DNA of 64,000 nucleotides from Aculops lycopersici (Eukaryota; Arthropoda; Arachnida; Trombidiformes; Eriophyidae): contig WNKI01000004.1 of assembly GCA_015350385.1 (NCBI GenBank), forward strand, positions 942,437 to 1,006,436, written 5' to 3'. The notes beneath the pieces were generated by a model. The model saw nothing but the letters and a program-made list of their open reading frames with translations, had not been told where the DNA came from and made no database searches. The position numbers and the translations under genes were made by a program. Numbering within the stretch: position 1 is the stretch's first letter; the number at the start of each line of letters is the position of its first letter. This document shows, one piece after another, positions 1 through 12,100 of this stretch.

Positions 1-1205
1 CTTCCAACTAAAACACTAAATAATCCAATATAAAGTGGCTCGCGGAATATGTCGCCCGCCAGGACCTTCCAGGCGGCCTCGTCCATTTCGTCGCGTGGAT
101 TTACATTGATTAGGACGCGATCCGAGAAGATGGTTCGTGCCACCGAATAGGCGGCCGGAGTTAGAGTGCCGAGTAGCATTAATATGGCAAACATTAGAAT
201 CCACTTGCCTTTTGAGGTGCCAGGTAGAGTTGCTTCGAGTCGTTGCCAGCGTTGCTGCCACTGGCCGGTGGGTTCGTCCTCAACAAATTTAATCGAATAC
301 GAGTAGGTTACCTGGAGGCTCATGTTGAGTCCATAGTGGTGAGGTTGTGGGATCTCGAGTGGCGGCATTGAATAGGAGCACTTGTTGCTGTTGCTATTAG
401 CGGCAACCTGTTGCCCATTGGTGGTTGTGATAACGCCAAGCTCGTGATTAATACTACGCGGCGTGATCCTCAGAGCGGTCAAGCGGCCAGCTTGGCCGCC
501 CAACTTACCCGCCCACAATTTTCCCTCGCCCGATTCGTAGTAGATGGTGAATTCGTAGTGATTAAATAGAAACATTGCGTTTGGTTTGGTGAAATTTCCA
601 ATTGGAACTCGCTCGTCTTCGGGCAAACCGCGCTCGTCGGTACTATAGCCAATGGGAAATCCAATGAAACACTCCTTGCCTCTGATGTTGCTATTCAAGC
701 CAGAATTTGGAGTTGACATTGAGGATTGACGGTAGCACCAGGAGAAGGGAAAGGTGTCCGTGAACCAATGGTGATAATAATCGCGCGTCAATCCCAATTT
801 GAGTTCCTCCAATCGATACAAGTCCGAATTGGAGTTCATCTTATAGCTCTTCTTGCACAATATTTTACACTCCTCATTGCGTTGAAATTTTATATCAAAT
901 GGCGCCAAGCGAATGTTGTCGTCCCACTCGGTATGCTGCGAGTGATCATACTCCTTTGCATCCTGAAGCGGACAAAAGTCTAATAATTGAGTGATTGTAT
1001 ATGGGATCAGTGTCTTTGGTGAGTCGAGAGTGTTGACGTAGATTGGCAAGCTGGATTGGCATTGGCGCGTGGAGCTTGCCACCGACTCGGGACAATAGTT
1101 AACGGGATCCGTTTGCGTATATGGATGCGGATACTTGAACCAAATGTCGTACTGGAATGCGCTAACGCTGGTCAATTGAATCAATAGTAGAATGACTGGC
1201 GCCAT
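1..1205 (-). CDS. TM9SF (nonaspanin/EMP70) protein, N-terminal part, truncated by window edge
   Basis: Reading the minus strand from the ATG at 1205 gives an open frame of about 401 codons to base 1 with no stop, so the 3' part lies outside the window. The start encodes a hydrophobic signal peptide (MAPVILLLIQLTSVSA). The lumenal domain carries TM9SF hallmarks: NYCPES, LDSPKTLIPYTI..LDFCPLQD, ECKILCKKSY, a YYHHWFTDTFPFSWCYR block, FIGFPIGYST, FNHYEFTIYYESGEG and VTYSYSIKFVEDE. These are followed by the first membrane segment (WILMFAILMLLGTL) and WKVLAGDIFREP, the conserved loop before TM2. Family members are nine-span proteins of Golgi and endosomes, involved in membrane-protein sorting; a TM2/TM4-like member is likely. 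An in-frame ATG at 1370 would add 55 Asn/Ser-rich residues before the signal peptide, with an in-frame stop just upstream. I prefer 1205 because the signal peptide then sits at the terminus. Confidence 0.88.
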   Translation of the reverse strand, partial: MAPVILLLIQLTSVSAFQYDIWFKYPHPYTQTDPVNYCPESVASSTRQCQSSLPIYVNTLDSPKTLIPYTITQLLDFCPLQDAKEYDHSQHTEWDDNIRLAPFDIKFQRNEECKILCKKSYKMNSNSDLYRLEELKLGLTRDYYHHWFTDTFPFSWCYRQSSMSTPNSGLNSNIRGKECFIGFPIGYSTDERGLPEDERVPIGNFTKPNAMFLFNHYEFTIYYESGEGKLWAGKLGGQAGRLTALRITPRSINHELGVITTTNGQQVAANSNSNKCSYSMPPLEIPQPHHYGLNMSLQVTYSYSIKFVEDEPTGQWQQRWQRLEATLPGTSKGKWILMFAILMLLGTLTPAAYSVARTIFSDRVLINVNPRDEMDEAAWKVLAGDIFREPLYIGLFSVLVG

Positions 1206-4200
1206 TAATAATTGGCTTGTCTTGCAAGCTTGTGATGAGTAATGATTTTGTGCTGATGTTACATCTTGTTGCTTGCTAATGTTGCTATTGTTATTGTTAT
1301 TGCTGGTGTTGTTGTAGTTGGCCGGCGAGCGGCAACAGGTGCCCGCTGGGCGCTGCTTCCTTCCCTTCATCTTCTTTTCTTTTTAAAACTCTTGGTGGTT
1401 TGATTCTACTAATAATTGATAAGTTTACACTCCAATAATAACTATTTCAGTAATTACAGTAATAATAATATTAATGATAATAATAGTGATAATAGGATTG
1501 ATAAATCTCTAGCGATTTATCAAATCAAAACATGAAAAATTTCCTCCACTTGTCACTTTCCTCACTTTCCACCACTCGAGCGCCGAGTTATGATGTCGCC
1601 GCGCGATCGTTAGTCGTCAGTGTCTCAGCTTCTACTGTAGCATCTATTGGCACTTCAACTGTTAGTCGATTGCGTAATAGGGAGAGTAAGTGAGAGAGAG
1701 AGAGAGAGAAAGTGGCTGTTAGTCATGGTTGTCTTTTTGTCGTTGTTGTAGCTGCTACTGTTGTTTTTGTTGTTTCTTTGGCCTTTTAGGCCTTTGGGCC
1801 TGCAAACTGCAGTCAAGCAGTAAATTGTTTGCTAGCTTTCGACTCACTCTCTCTCTCTCTCGTACGACACTGGGATTGGCGCCCATAAGCTTGAACTTAA
1901 GCTCGTTGCGTTGAAAGCTACGCAAGTTTCAAGTCTAGCTTCCCGTGAATACAACACATGAAAACACTGGCGACTCTCGCTCTCACTTTCTCTCGCTCTT
2001 TTCCACTGTATGTTTGCCCTGTCCTCAAGCAAGCAACAAGTTGAACTCTCTCTTGGTCTCTTGACTCGCACAGGTGGGCGCCTGCCAACTCAACTCACCA
2101 CTGCCACCAACTTTACTATCGGCTCCTTAGCTGGAATCCAAAGAGTCGGCTGGCCAACCAGGTAGCTAGCTAAGCGCCCAACAACCGGCAGCGGCAACGA
2201 GCCGCACAGTTGCGCAAGACAACAAGACAGCGGCCAGCTTACGGTCGCAGCCGCCCAGAGGTCTGCGTGTTCCTCTCACCTGAACGAGCGGAGCTGTTTG
2301 TGTTTGTGTGTCTCTATGGAGGTAAGTGTTCATGTGTGCTGGTCCTGTGCGCGGCCACCAGAAAACAACCTGTTATATAAAGCTTTCTTCCTATCTCTAC
2401 CTGGTGGCTTCACTCTAGCTACTCCAGACCTTACAGAGCTTGCCAACAAAACTGACCGTTGTCTTCGCTCCCCCCTCTCTCTCTCTCTCTACTTCTTTAT
2501 GCCAAATGACAAAATCAAATGGACAAACTCACCTATTGTCGTTATTGTTACCGTGGCTACTTCTACTGACGCACTCTCTCCTTCCTTCCTTCCTCCCTCC
2601 TGTCAAACTAAATTGAAGCCAACCCAAAGCTCTGATCTTTACTCTTGGCTCCGCTTCACGAGAAAGGCGACAAATTTTTGCGACTCATCAAGAAAAGCTA
2701 GCTGGAGATGGACAACTTTTCTCCAACAAGTGTCAAGTCGCCAAAGTCTCTCACTGTGTCCCTCTGTCTTCCTTTTCCATTTGCTTGGTCAACAAAGTTT
2801 ATCCTTATCCTTATCTTTATCTTGACACAGCATCATAGTTGTAGTCGTCGTCATCTGGCAAACTGAACAATTGATTCTCTCTTTCTGCCTGTCTCGGTCT
2901 CTCTGTCTCTCTCTCTCAACTTGTCTAATTCAACACCAGCACCTTTGTAATGGGACTGTGCATTGTGTGTTGTCGCTACACACAACTTGTAACGAAGAAG
3001 ACATTTTATCGCTCAATTTAGCACTCACAATTGCATTTGACTGCAAGTCTGTTTGTCCCAGTGCCAGTCATCTGATCCGGCAAATGAAATAATAATAACA
3101 TGGATAATAATTTAGTGCACGACTCTCTCTCTAAATCGATGATCTAATCTCATCGAGATGGAGAAACAGAAAGAATTGTTGCATCATTCTTGTTCAAATG
3201 CACGACCACTTGTTGATGCGGCGATCGGTGGGTGGCTGCAATGTTTTATCGGAGCAATCGAGAGGCGAAATTGACCGAAAACATCAACAAGAACAAAAAC
3301 AAAAGTTGAAATCAGAATTCAAACCCAAGCTCATGGCGACACTTTTTCTCGCTCGCTATCCGTTGCATCGGCCAATCTAAAAACACGCAACTACATTTAG
3401 ATAGTGTAATGAACTCCAACTTCTGTGGCCATTTGTGGCTAGTGGTGCAGTTTTAAAGGTAATTTTGTTAGCCAGCCAGTGAGCCGGACAACTGACCAGC
3501 CATCAGTCATAGCGAGCGAATCCAGCACTGGAACGCGTTGACCCGAATCGAGCGCGCGCCGCTGGTCAGCCAACAGGTGGCCGACTGGTTGGCAGTGGCG
3601 ACGCAACAAGTGGCAATGGCGCTAAACGCACCTCGCAAACCACTTGTTGAGTCAAGGGTCAGCCGATAGCGACAACTGTACTGTAACTCACCTGATGATT
3701 ACCTGTGTTACCGTGTGTGCGTGTGTGTGTGTGTGTGTTGCTAATTTTTATTTTACGTTATTTTATTTCTCTTTACTGACAAGCAAACACAAGCTAGCCG
3801 ATAGACCGAACTTGAGACTTGCGAACTTTTTCTCTGTTAGCTTGACAACTTGGCGCTTGCATAACACTGGCTTAGTGACACCAGTTTTTGTGTGTATGTA
3901 AGTATCGCTCTCTTGCTCTTATCGACTCGCCATGAGATTGGGTCTTTCGTTTGTTTAATTTGGTATTTGTTGTCGTTGTTGTGTTGACTCTACAAGAATC
4001 ACACGCCAACTGGCAGCTGAATGGTCGCGCAAACTTGCAAATGGATGCCCAAAAGATCGGAAGCAACGCACTTTGTGCCTCCAGTTCATCTTTACCTTCT
4101 AGTCTCCTCGGCTCTCGCCGTTCAAATCTCTAGCAGGCGTAGCGAGTTTAACGTGATACAAGCGTGTGATAATGAGCCTTCCTCTTTGCTGCATAGAAAG

Positions 4201-4606
4201 CAAGAGAGAGAGAGAGAGGGGAGAGAGAGTCGCCGGCAATCGGCTAGCAAGTTGGCGCGCTCACAAGCGCACGGGGCGATCCACTGCCGGAGCCACTGCT
4301 AACTGGTCGTCGGGCGGAAGTGCAACAGGTGGGCGGATCAAGGCTACTGGCAGCATAGCCAATCGATACCTAGCAGAATCAAACAGAGCGATAGAGAGGG
4401 AGAGAGCGAGAGAGGCGCAGTTCCAAGACAATAACAGCCAATAAGCCTCAATGACAACTGGGAAAAGCTGAGCTAAGCGACCATTCGGTTGCGTTGGCAA
4501 GCTCGCTAGTTTGGAGGGTTGATGGTGGAAAGTTGAGTTAGAGAGTTGGGACACACAGTTGTGAGGAGAAACCGGGCAGCCAACTGGCCAAGCACCACGC
4601 AACCAA

Positions 4607-4629
4607 CTCTCTCTCTCTCTCTCTCTCGA
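4607..4629. repeat. (CT)n tract
   Basis: Uninterrupted CT dinucleotides. This is one of many GA/CT tracts spread over the noncoding parts of the window. In insects such tracts bind GAGA factor; that role here is only a possibility. Confidence 0.9.
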
Positions 4630-6989
4630 GCGCAGGTTACAACGACGCCACCACCACCACCATCATCATCATCATCGTAGTCGTGGTCGTTGTTGTTGTT
4701 GTTGTTGTCCTCCTCTAACTTGGCGCTGGCCTACCTGTCGATTCAAGGGGAAGCACGAGATAGAGAGCTTACCTGTGAGAGTCCAATTTTGCGAATCACA
4801 ATGAACTTGCGGCGGCCAATGGGGATTGGCCTGCCACAGAGCACCAGCCAGGTATGTGAGTATGCAAGTATCAGGTTGCCTGTCCAAATGACTCGCCGTG
4901 TCGCACTGGCGGCAGGCAAAAAAACTACCACTATCTTGCTCTATGGCCGAGACCGTGAACTGGAGTCGCTTGGCCGGTTTGCTGGAGCTCTCTCGATTCA
5001 AGTTTCACTATTCAACTAACGGGACTGTATTGGGCTAGGCAACCTAACATAATCCAACACAACACAAAGCGACCGGGTAGATTGAACTACTCGAACAACC
5101 TGTTGCCTTGTGCATGCAGACGGGTCTCGACCACAGCACCATTCAGTCAGTCAGTCAGGTAGGATGCCGCTGATGGGAAATTTTCCTCAAACTCAGTAAG
5201 CAGGCAACCACAACCATCGCGGCGAGCTAGCCAGCCAGCTGGCTCGCTTGCAGGTTGGCTAGAGCAACCAAATTAACCAAACTGACTGAAGAACATGGAC
5301 ACACAATTCACCTGTTGCTCTGAGACTCTGGAAATTAAACAAATCTCTTCCGTCGTCGAACGAAAGAGCGTACGCTGGTGTCTGTACCTTTGAGTTCGTC
5401 CTAGAGAGATAGAGAGTCAGTTAGCTTGCGACGATGTCGCTGTTGGCTTGCCAACTTTCAATGATGCGCAGCAAGATCTAAACAAGATCGCAACTAAAAT
5501 GAGAAAATAGAGAGAGAGATAGGGAGGGAGAGACAACGTCACTCGGACTTCCGCCTCCAATCAGCAATTGAGTATTGTGTTGCCGACTAGCTGTCTGACT
5601 TATGCTTGCTCGCTTGTTTGATTGGTGGGTTGGCTGGTTGGTTGGTAGACAGCTCGCATTGGTGAGCTCGCTCAACAACAGGTTGTCGTAACTTGCCTTA
5701 CGATCTAGAGACCAGCAGACAAACGGACGGACCGTCGCTCGCCATAGTTGGTTGCTGGTTCCAACTATGGCAGCCAAAGCGGCCAACTCTTGCCCGACAA
5801 GTCCACTCTTACCTGATCAAACGACCGACAGACTCGCTTGACCGATCGACTGGGGAGCAATGGATGATGGTGAGCAAAGTTGAACTTGACTGCGTACTAG
5901 GCACGATCTGAATGCTAATGATGATAATTGTGCGAGGCTTGCATACGTGCATAGTTAGTTATCGGGCAACCTGTTGCAACTGATGTCTGGGTTGCTTTAA
6001 CTAGATTAGAATACAATGATACGATTGGCCTGCGTCGCCGAGATAGAATCTTGACGCGAGCTTCCGCTGCCGCTAATTTATTTTTTTTACTTGTTCCGTC
6101 AGGATCACGAGCTGGAGGCTAACAAAAATTTCGGTATCAATCCCATGCCAAAGGTTTGTTTCCTCGTAAACGATGAACTGAGTTTGTCAATTGTTCAGCT
6201 AGTCGGTTGTTCGTAAGTTATGATGACGACAAGGACAAGCAAATCGAATGAGTCGGCAGGCAGCGACTTCTCATCTCACTCTCTGCAATTACCGGTATTA
6301 GTGTAGCTGGCTTGAAGCGATCTTGTCGAGCTGAGTCACTGGCAAACGACCTGTTGACTCGACGAGATTGTCGCAGATTAATCGCGTGCCAACAAGTGGC
6401 CGCCACCGCTCCCATCAGCGAGCGATGGTCATTTGATCATGTTGTTGTCGTCATTAGTGCATTTATCCGGACGATTATCGAATAGGATCAAGTTTTCAGC
6501 TCGGAACTTTCGGATGTCGTCGTTTTGGATAATAAGTCAGAATAAAGAGGATAGAAGCTCGATTCAAGTTCACTTCCTCTGGCTTTTTTTTCTAGAGGGA
6601 AAGAAGGTTTCCCTTTCTCTCTCTCTTACCTGCAACCCAGTAGAACTCGAGGCGCCATCTCGCGAGAAAAAGAGTTTTCTAAGAAATAAATCACACACAA
6701 CAGGTGTAGTTGCGGTCTTACAGTAGCACGGTGCAGTGAAGTGGGGAGAGTTGGTGGTTGGGAGCTTGGCGATAAAGTTGTATCCGGTGATTTGACACAC
6801 CAGCAACTTTGTATAAAAGTTTTATTGCTACTTTAGGTTGTTGACTTTTGTTGTTGATTGGTTTCTATATAAATACGGCGCTTCATTAATAAAAACCATT
6901 GTGATTCTCCTACAAAGTGACAATCGCAGCGGCGACGACGGCATTTGGCGTCTGGTGATGTTGCGTAACCATCTATTAATTAGCACCGA

Positions 6990-7016
6990 ATATTATTATT
7001 ATTATTATTATTATTA
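6990..7016. repeat. (TTA)n microsatellite
   Basis: About nine TTA units, just downstream of the 3' end of the small secreted-peptide gene and within an AT-rich stretch that may be its 3' UTR. Confidence 0.9.
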
Positions 7017-7150
7017 AAATTATTAATATAATTATATTTAGAATAATTTTGTTCTCATCTCTACTTCTTCCCTTCTGCTTCGATGTTGGAATTGTATTTG
7101 ATTAAAATGAGTTGAAAATTATCTCCATCGTCGACGACAACAAGCTACAT

Positions 7151-7381
7151 TTAGTAGTGCTGTGGGTATTGTGGGTAGTGGTGCTCCTGGTGGCTTTGGA
7201 ATAGAGACATCAAGTTTGGTAGCTTAAAGGTGAGCTTGTCCATGTTGAGCTTCAATTTCAAAGCTGGCAACGAGATGAACTTCTTCTCCTCGTGCTCGTA
7301 GTGTTGCTGGTACTCGTTGGCCAAGACACAGGCGACCATGCAGGCAACCAGGGCAAAGACGACAATGATTTGCTTGTTCAT
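7151..7381 (-). CDS. small secreted peptide, 76 residues
   Basis: A complete short ORF starting at an ATG with a textbook signal peptide: MNKQ, then a hydrophobic core IIVVFALVACMVACVLA and a likely cleavage site before NEYQQ. The mature part (about 55 residues) has no cysteine. It contains an amphipathic Leu/Lys stretch (LPALKLKLNMDKLTFKLPNL) and a His/Tyr/Gln/Pro-rich tail ending YPQYPQHY. A strong splice acceptor (pyrimidine-rich TTTTCAG) lies 34 bases upstream of the ATG, so the 5' UTR is probably spliced, which supports a real gene. I do not recognise the family. It could be a cuticular or glandular secreted peptide. Low-complexity His/Tyr ends resemble those of cuticle-associated proteins, but that is only an analogy. 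Confidence 0.72.
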   Translation of the reverse strand: MNKQIIVVFALVACMVACVLANEYQQHYEHEEKKFISLPALKLKLNMDKLTFKLPNLMSLFQSHQEHHYPQYPQHY

Positions 7382-7414
7382 TTTGAGGATTGGCTTGTGT
7401 ATTCTGGTGAAGAA

Positions 7415-7430
7415 GCTGAAAATTGTAGAG
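7415..7430 (-). other. predicted 5'-UTR splice acceptor of the small secreted-peptide gene
   Basis: On the minus strand the sequence CTCTACAATTTTCAG ends with AG immediately before base 7415, giving a pyrimidine-rich tract plus CAG. The exon would then begin at 7415 and reach the ATG at 7381. No donor was assigned. Confidence 0.55.
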
Positions 7431-8120
7431 TTGATTAAAGAATTTTTTGAAGTTTCTTTGCTTGCTCGAGAGCTTTAAAAGTGAGAAGTGACTTAATGTG
7501 ATCTAAACTGGCAACTTGTCCGCCGTTATATACTCCGAATTTCTCTCGCAGATTCGCAACCGATTCGCTCGCAACTTTGCCTTTGGCCACCGCTGGCTCG
7601 CGTTCACCTGCACGCGTTTACCTGGGCGCTCGTCCTCCTCGTTGCACGCAACACACGCATAGCACCGCGAGCCATAGCAGCAACAGGTCTCTCGCCTAGC
7701 CGGTGGGTTGGTGCCTAAAAATAGCCACCTAAGAAGAGAGTGATTAAAAATTGAACACATTGTGACACCGAACATCACATTGCTGTTGTTGGTTACATAA
7801 GAGCAACAGCAGCATTATAAGCATAACAACTCACAAGACCTCTAAGCTGGTCGCCATGTTGCGCAACTAGCCACTCCCCCGCCGCATTTGGCTAACTGAT
7901 CTGCTTCTATTTCGCATAGTGTTGCCCCGTAGTCCAGTGGGTCAGGGCCTGCAACCAAGAGAAGAGGACCAACTACTACTTGTAGATGAGATTTGTTTCC
8001 CCCTTCTGTTTAGCCGCCTGTTGTGCTCGAAGAGGAAAGAGAAAGCTGGCCACCTGAGCGCATTAGTTATCGACATTAACCAAGCGAGCCAGCCAGCCAG
8101 CAATGTTCGTTACGGGACAG

Positions 8121-8166
8121 GTAAGTGAGTGAGTGAGTGAGTGAGTGAGTGAGTAAGTAAGTAAAT
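8121..8166. repeat. (GTGA)n/(GTAA)n tetranucleotide repeat
   Basis: Tandem GTGA units degrade to GTAA at the right edge. They begin directly after a CAG/GTAAGT splice-donor-like sequence, so every unit also resembles a weak 5' splice site on the plus strand. Confidence 0.85.
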
Positions 8167-9187
8167 GAGCATCGAGAGACCAGTTCGCGTTGCTGGTTAG
8201 CCAGCGAGAGCGTGTTGGTTAAGTTAGTTGAATGAAGGATAGTGAGCATATTAGATAGGGAGCAAATGGCTGGCCAACTGGCATTATTTAACTGGTCGCC
8301 GCTAGTTGGTGAAGAGGCAGCAGCAGCAGCAACAAGTGGTGCCGCTTCAGGCGACTCGTTTGGTCGCTCACGCGCTCACTCACTTCGAGCTTCGCTCAGC
8401 TTACAATGATAATTAATGTACCCTTTGCACTTCATTCGTATTCATATCTAGCTAGTCCCTGGAAAAAGGGAGCGAGGTAGCTGCTACAGGTAGCTACGCG
8501 ACCATCGACGACGTGTAGCTCGTGGTTGTAAGGTGGTCCGAAGATTATCAATATTATTGAATTGAGGGTTAAAGAGAGAGAGAGAGAGAGAGGAAAGGAA
8601 ACTTGACTTTTTCCTCATTCGCACGCATACAAAACGGGCGGTCGTCCGTTAAGTGGAAGCGAGCTGGCGGCAACCTGTTGCGCCGCGAGCAACTCTCGCG
8701 TCTGGCCATTTGTATGAGATTCAGATTAAGATTATGAGAGGAACTAGCGAACCGACTGGCCTTCGCTGTCGCTGTGGTCGCCGTCAGCGCACCCACCGAC
8801 TAACGCTTAGTTGGAACGAGCAACCACTTGTTGCTTTCTGTTACATAACCACTAACTCAAAGAGCGCGAGTTAGCGCTAGAAAGAGTCGTCACCGCTGAG
8901 AGACGACGAGAGTATCAAGGTTAAGCCAAATAGTGTTGGTTACATAACATAATACAACATTCGGACGTTGTTCTGAGTTATATAACGACGAACATATCGA
9001 TGAGTAGTAGGATTTAAATTACAATTAACAAAACTCTACCGATCGAGTTTAGTTTGGTTTAGTTAAGTTTGGTTCGGTTTGGTTTAGTCTAGTTTAGCGA
9101 CTAAGCTTTTCACTTGAGTTGAGGGGTAGAACGAGTGGCTAAAAATATACACACCCACGTATAGTGATTAATTAGATCAACTAAAGC

Positions 9188-12100
9188 TCACGTGGCAGGT
9201 GGCCCTAGTCCGCCACTAATAGATTGTGGCGATCTCTTCTCGCTTGAATTTGGATTCCTCAAACACTCGTCCGCAATCCAAATGTTCGGCTTTCGCGCCG
9301 TTATTTTCCATTTGGTTGCCGCTGGCTCGGCGCGATTTCGCGAGCCCCAATAGTGGCAATCATTATCCCACAACTGAAACCACGAGCTAAAGGTTACGTT
9401 CATCGGCTGGTGCGCGCTACTGACCGACATGCAGGAGTCCGGCTGACGCGAAACTCTAATGTTCCCCTGATACCCATACTGACTTGCCAAACTCATTCCG
9501 GCTCGCGCCACAACAAACTTGGCCGACGCCTCACCCGAGGCCTTGAGCGAGATTGTGGGATAGAGTTCCAGTTCATCAATTGTCGTCGGCGGCGCCTGAC
9601 CACCAACAGGGGCCACGACAACATCGTCCGGTTGAGCCATAATCTTGTCGCTGCGGTAAGACCAACGACCCGACGAGGACGACTTAGCGCCACTAGTGCC
9701 GCCACCCTGCGACTCTGGAGGACCGATCGGCTGGCAGTTCGAGAAGAACCCCATTTCAGCTTGCAACCGAATACCAACGCTCACCTTAACGAGCCACAAG
9801 TTGAAATCAAACAGTGGCATGTACAGGAAGTTACCTGGTGCCTTATCCTGACAAGTGTGCGAGGTGTCCCAGAGACTCTTGCCCAGGATATTTGCGTGAG
9901 CTCGCGTCACTTGGCGCTGGTGCCAGAGATACATGCGGCCAACGTCAATACGATTGCCCAAAAAGTTTGTTGCCAATCTAAAGCGAGCCAAGAATTTGTT
10001 CTCGTCTCTTGAACCAACCAAATCGTTGACAATCTCCGCTTTCAGTGTTGCCTGTGCATTTTTTGGCCCAAAACTTTTGCTAGCAACGCACTTGTGCCTC
10101 TTTCTCGTTGAATTATTACTCCACTGTGAACTACTAGTTCCGTTGCCACCTGTTGAGTCGCTCTCCAGGAGATTCATGTTCCGCGCTCTGTGCGTTGAAA
10201 CCTGTTGCTTTGTTGTTCGGCTTGTGCTATTATTTCTTTGTTGCAAATAAAAGTTAGTAATCGCGCTCATAATTGAGTTATCGTCAATCTCGTCAACCAA
10301 ATCCGTCAGTGTGCCCGACGAATCCAAAGCGTTCGATGGAGAGGCCGAGAGAGACGAGTTTCCGGTCGACGGCTCGCCCACGATCCACCGCTTACAACTG
10401 GCCTCGTCCCAAAAGCTGTTCTCGTTTACCACTGCACGCCTACTGCGCCTCCTAGATCCAACACCATTGCTGCGCCTAGTCATTCCACGCGAAGTGGCTG
10501 GCTCGCTGTCAGGTGGTTGCTGGTGGTGTTTTAAGTTCATGTAATGCACCACTAGCTGCTTGAGACACCTATAATCGGGCGACGCCGCGTTCTTGGCGGC
10601 TGTGGTTTCCAAGAGTAGATCGTCTAATTTGTTCATTCCAACTAAAGGCCATTGTTTAGTTTTAGTCATTTCACCAGTACCGGAAGTTGCAGCTTTAAGT
10701 TCATCCGCTGTAATGGACTCAATAAGAGATAGAACAATCTCACTTTTAAGTAAACATGAAGAATTAGAAGATTTGACTAGTTCAAAGTAGAATTTTTGCA
10801 CCAATGGACTGGATAGTTGACCTTGAAGTCCATGAACACAAGCAACCAAATAAGTATCTTGATGGCGACACTTGCGCGTCAAGTGCAAAACTTTCCCCAC
10901 TACCTCCTCTTGTAAATCCCTAAAATTTCCCATTGATTCGAGGATATCCAAGTCGGGTCCATTGAATAGGGAACAGGTGGTTTGTTTTAAAGCATGCAAT
11001 AATTTGTCTATAATTTCGCCTCTCTTATTGGATCTGATGCTAGATTTTGAGGCCAAAGTTGTGATTGTCATCACTAGTGAGCCAGCGCCATCATTGTTAT
11101 TATAATAATCCTCTTGGAATAGCAAGCTCTTGTTGTATTTTCCATCTAAATTTGAATTTGAATCTCTCGTCGAAACGTAAACAAACTCACTCTCCTCCCT
11201 TGCTCTGGATCTTTTTGCGTTCGATGTTGCTAGCGGGTCAACAGATTTCAGGTAACTCAGACGGAGCATTAGTTTGTCCAGCAGAGAGTCGCTCGGTTTA
11301 CTCATATGCGCCAATAATTCAATAAATTGCTGTCTAAGCTCGCGGTAATACCTGCTAGTGGGACCAAATCCCAGCTCCTCGTTCTTGGATCCGGCCAATA
11401 AACGCTCGTTGCAATCATCAATTAGCTCAACCACCAAATCGGCAGCCCGTCGCTCGCCAACCCGAAGCATGAGCTCCAATATCCTCTGGCACTGATCTAA
11501 CTTCCGGCGATTCTTAGCGAGAAACTTGCCCGAAGAGGCCAGTAATAATTTGTTGCTTTCACTCATCGAGGATGGTAGGTCGTCGATGTTGAACGGATGA
11601 CGGAGTTCGAGGCGAGATTGGCCACGGATTTCCTCTTGGCTCGCGATGGACGTCTTGCAATGTTGTTTCAATTTATCCATACGAATTGTATCAAGCAACA
11701 ATCGCGAAATAGAAGCATCCTCTTTGGCCTCATCCAATTTTGCCTCGAGCTCTATGGCTTCGTTGATAGTTAGGTAGACGGGTCCCTTGCGTTTAGTAGT
11801 TATTCCGTTACCCAAAACCAGTTGCGTAAGACCCAAGCCAAGGTCGTTGCTTGGCGTCGCAGCTGCCACCTGTTGGCTGGCTGCCGAGTTTCGTTGCAAA
11901 TCTGGGTGCTGTTGCCTCTGCTGATCGGAATCGCCAGCTAGAACACTTGCACTCATTGCCATTCGCTTGAGCCTATTACGTATGCTCTCCTCGTTTAATC
12001 GCATTTGTATCTGGTCCTTAAGTAGCTCGAGTCGTTGCAGCTGACCCTCCTGGTAGCCGCCGGACTCTGAGACCAGACTCGAGGTAGTAAAATCTAATTT

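Larger units (their letters stand above)
1206..7150. other. noncoding region rich in GA tracts and CAACARGT motifs
   Basis: About 5.9 kb with no ORF that shows family signatures; the open frames here are short and made of repeat-coded S/L/R/E runs. It holds many GA/CT tracts (1691-1709, 1845-1860, 2475-2490, 4202-4229, 4607-4629, 5502-5530, 6612-6626), CAACAGGT/CAACAAGT motifs (for example 3569-3582, 3603-3614, 4322-4333, 5966-5977), CAGGTA sites, and a TATA-like TATATAAAG at 2374-2382. It may be upstream regulatory DNA and 5' introns of the flanking genes, both of which are on the minus strand. Confidence 0.6.
7382..9187. other. noncoding region with GTGA repeat, GA tract and CAACARGT motifs
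   Basis: No convincing coding region is seen. It contains a CAG/GTAAG donor-like sequence leading into a GTGA repeat (8121-8166), a (GA)n tract at 8572-8592, the full dyad motif GCAACCTGTTGC at 8670-8681, an ACCACTTGTTGC site at 8823-8834, and a run of related GTTTAGTTTGGTT-type repeats around 9047-9100. The left part may be the 5'-UTR intron of the small secreted-peptide gene. Confidence 0.55.

Noticed and set aside
8121..8166. Possible CRISPR-like or functional splice-donor array in the GTGA repeat
   Set aside because: A plain tetranucleotide microsatellite without spacers.
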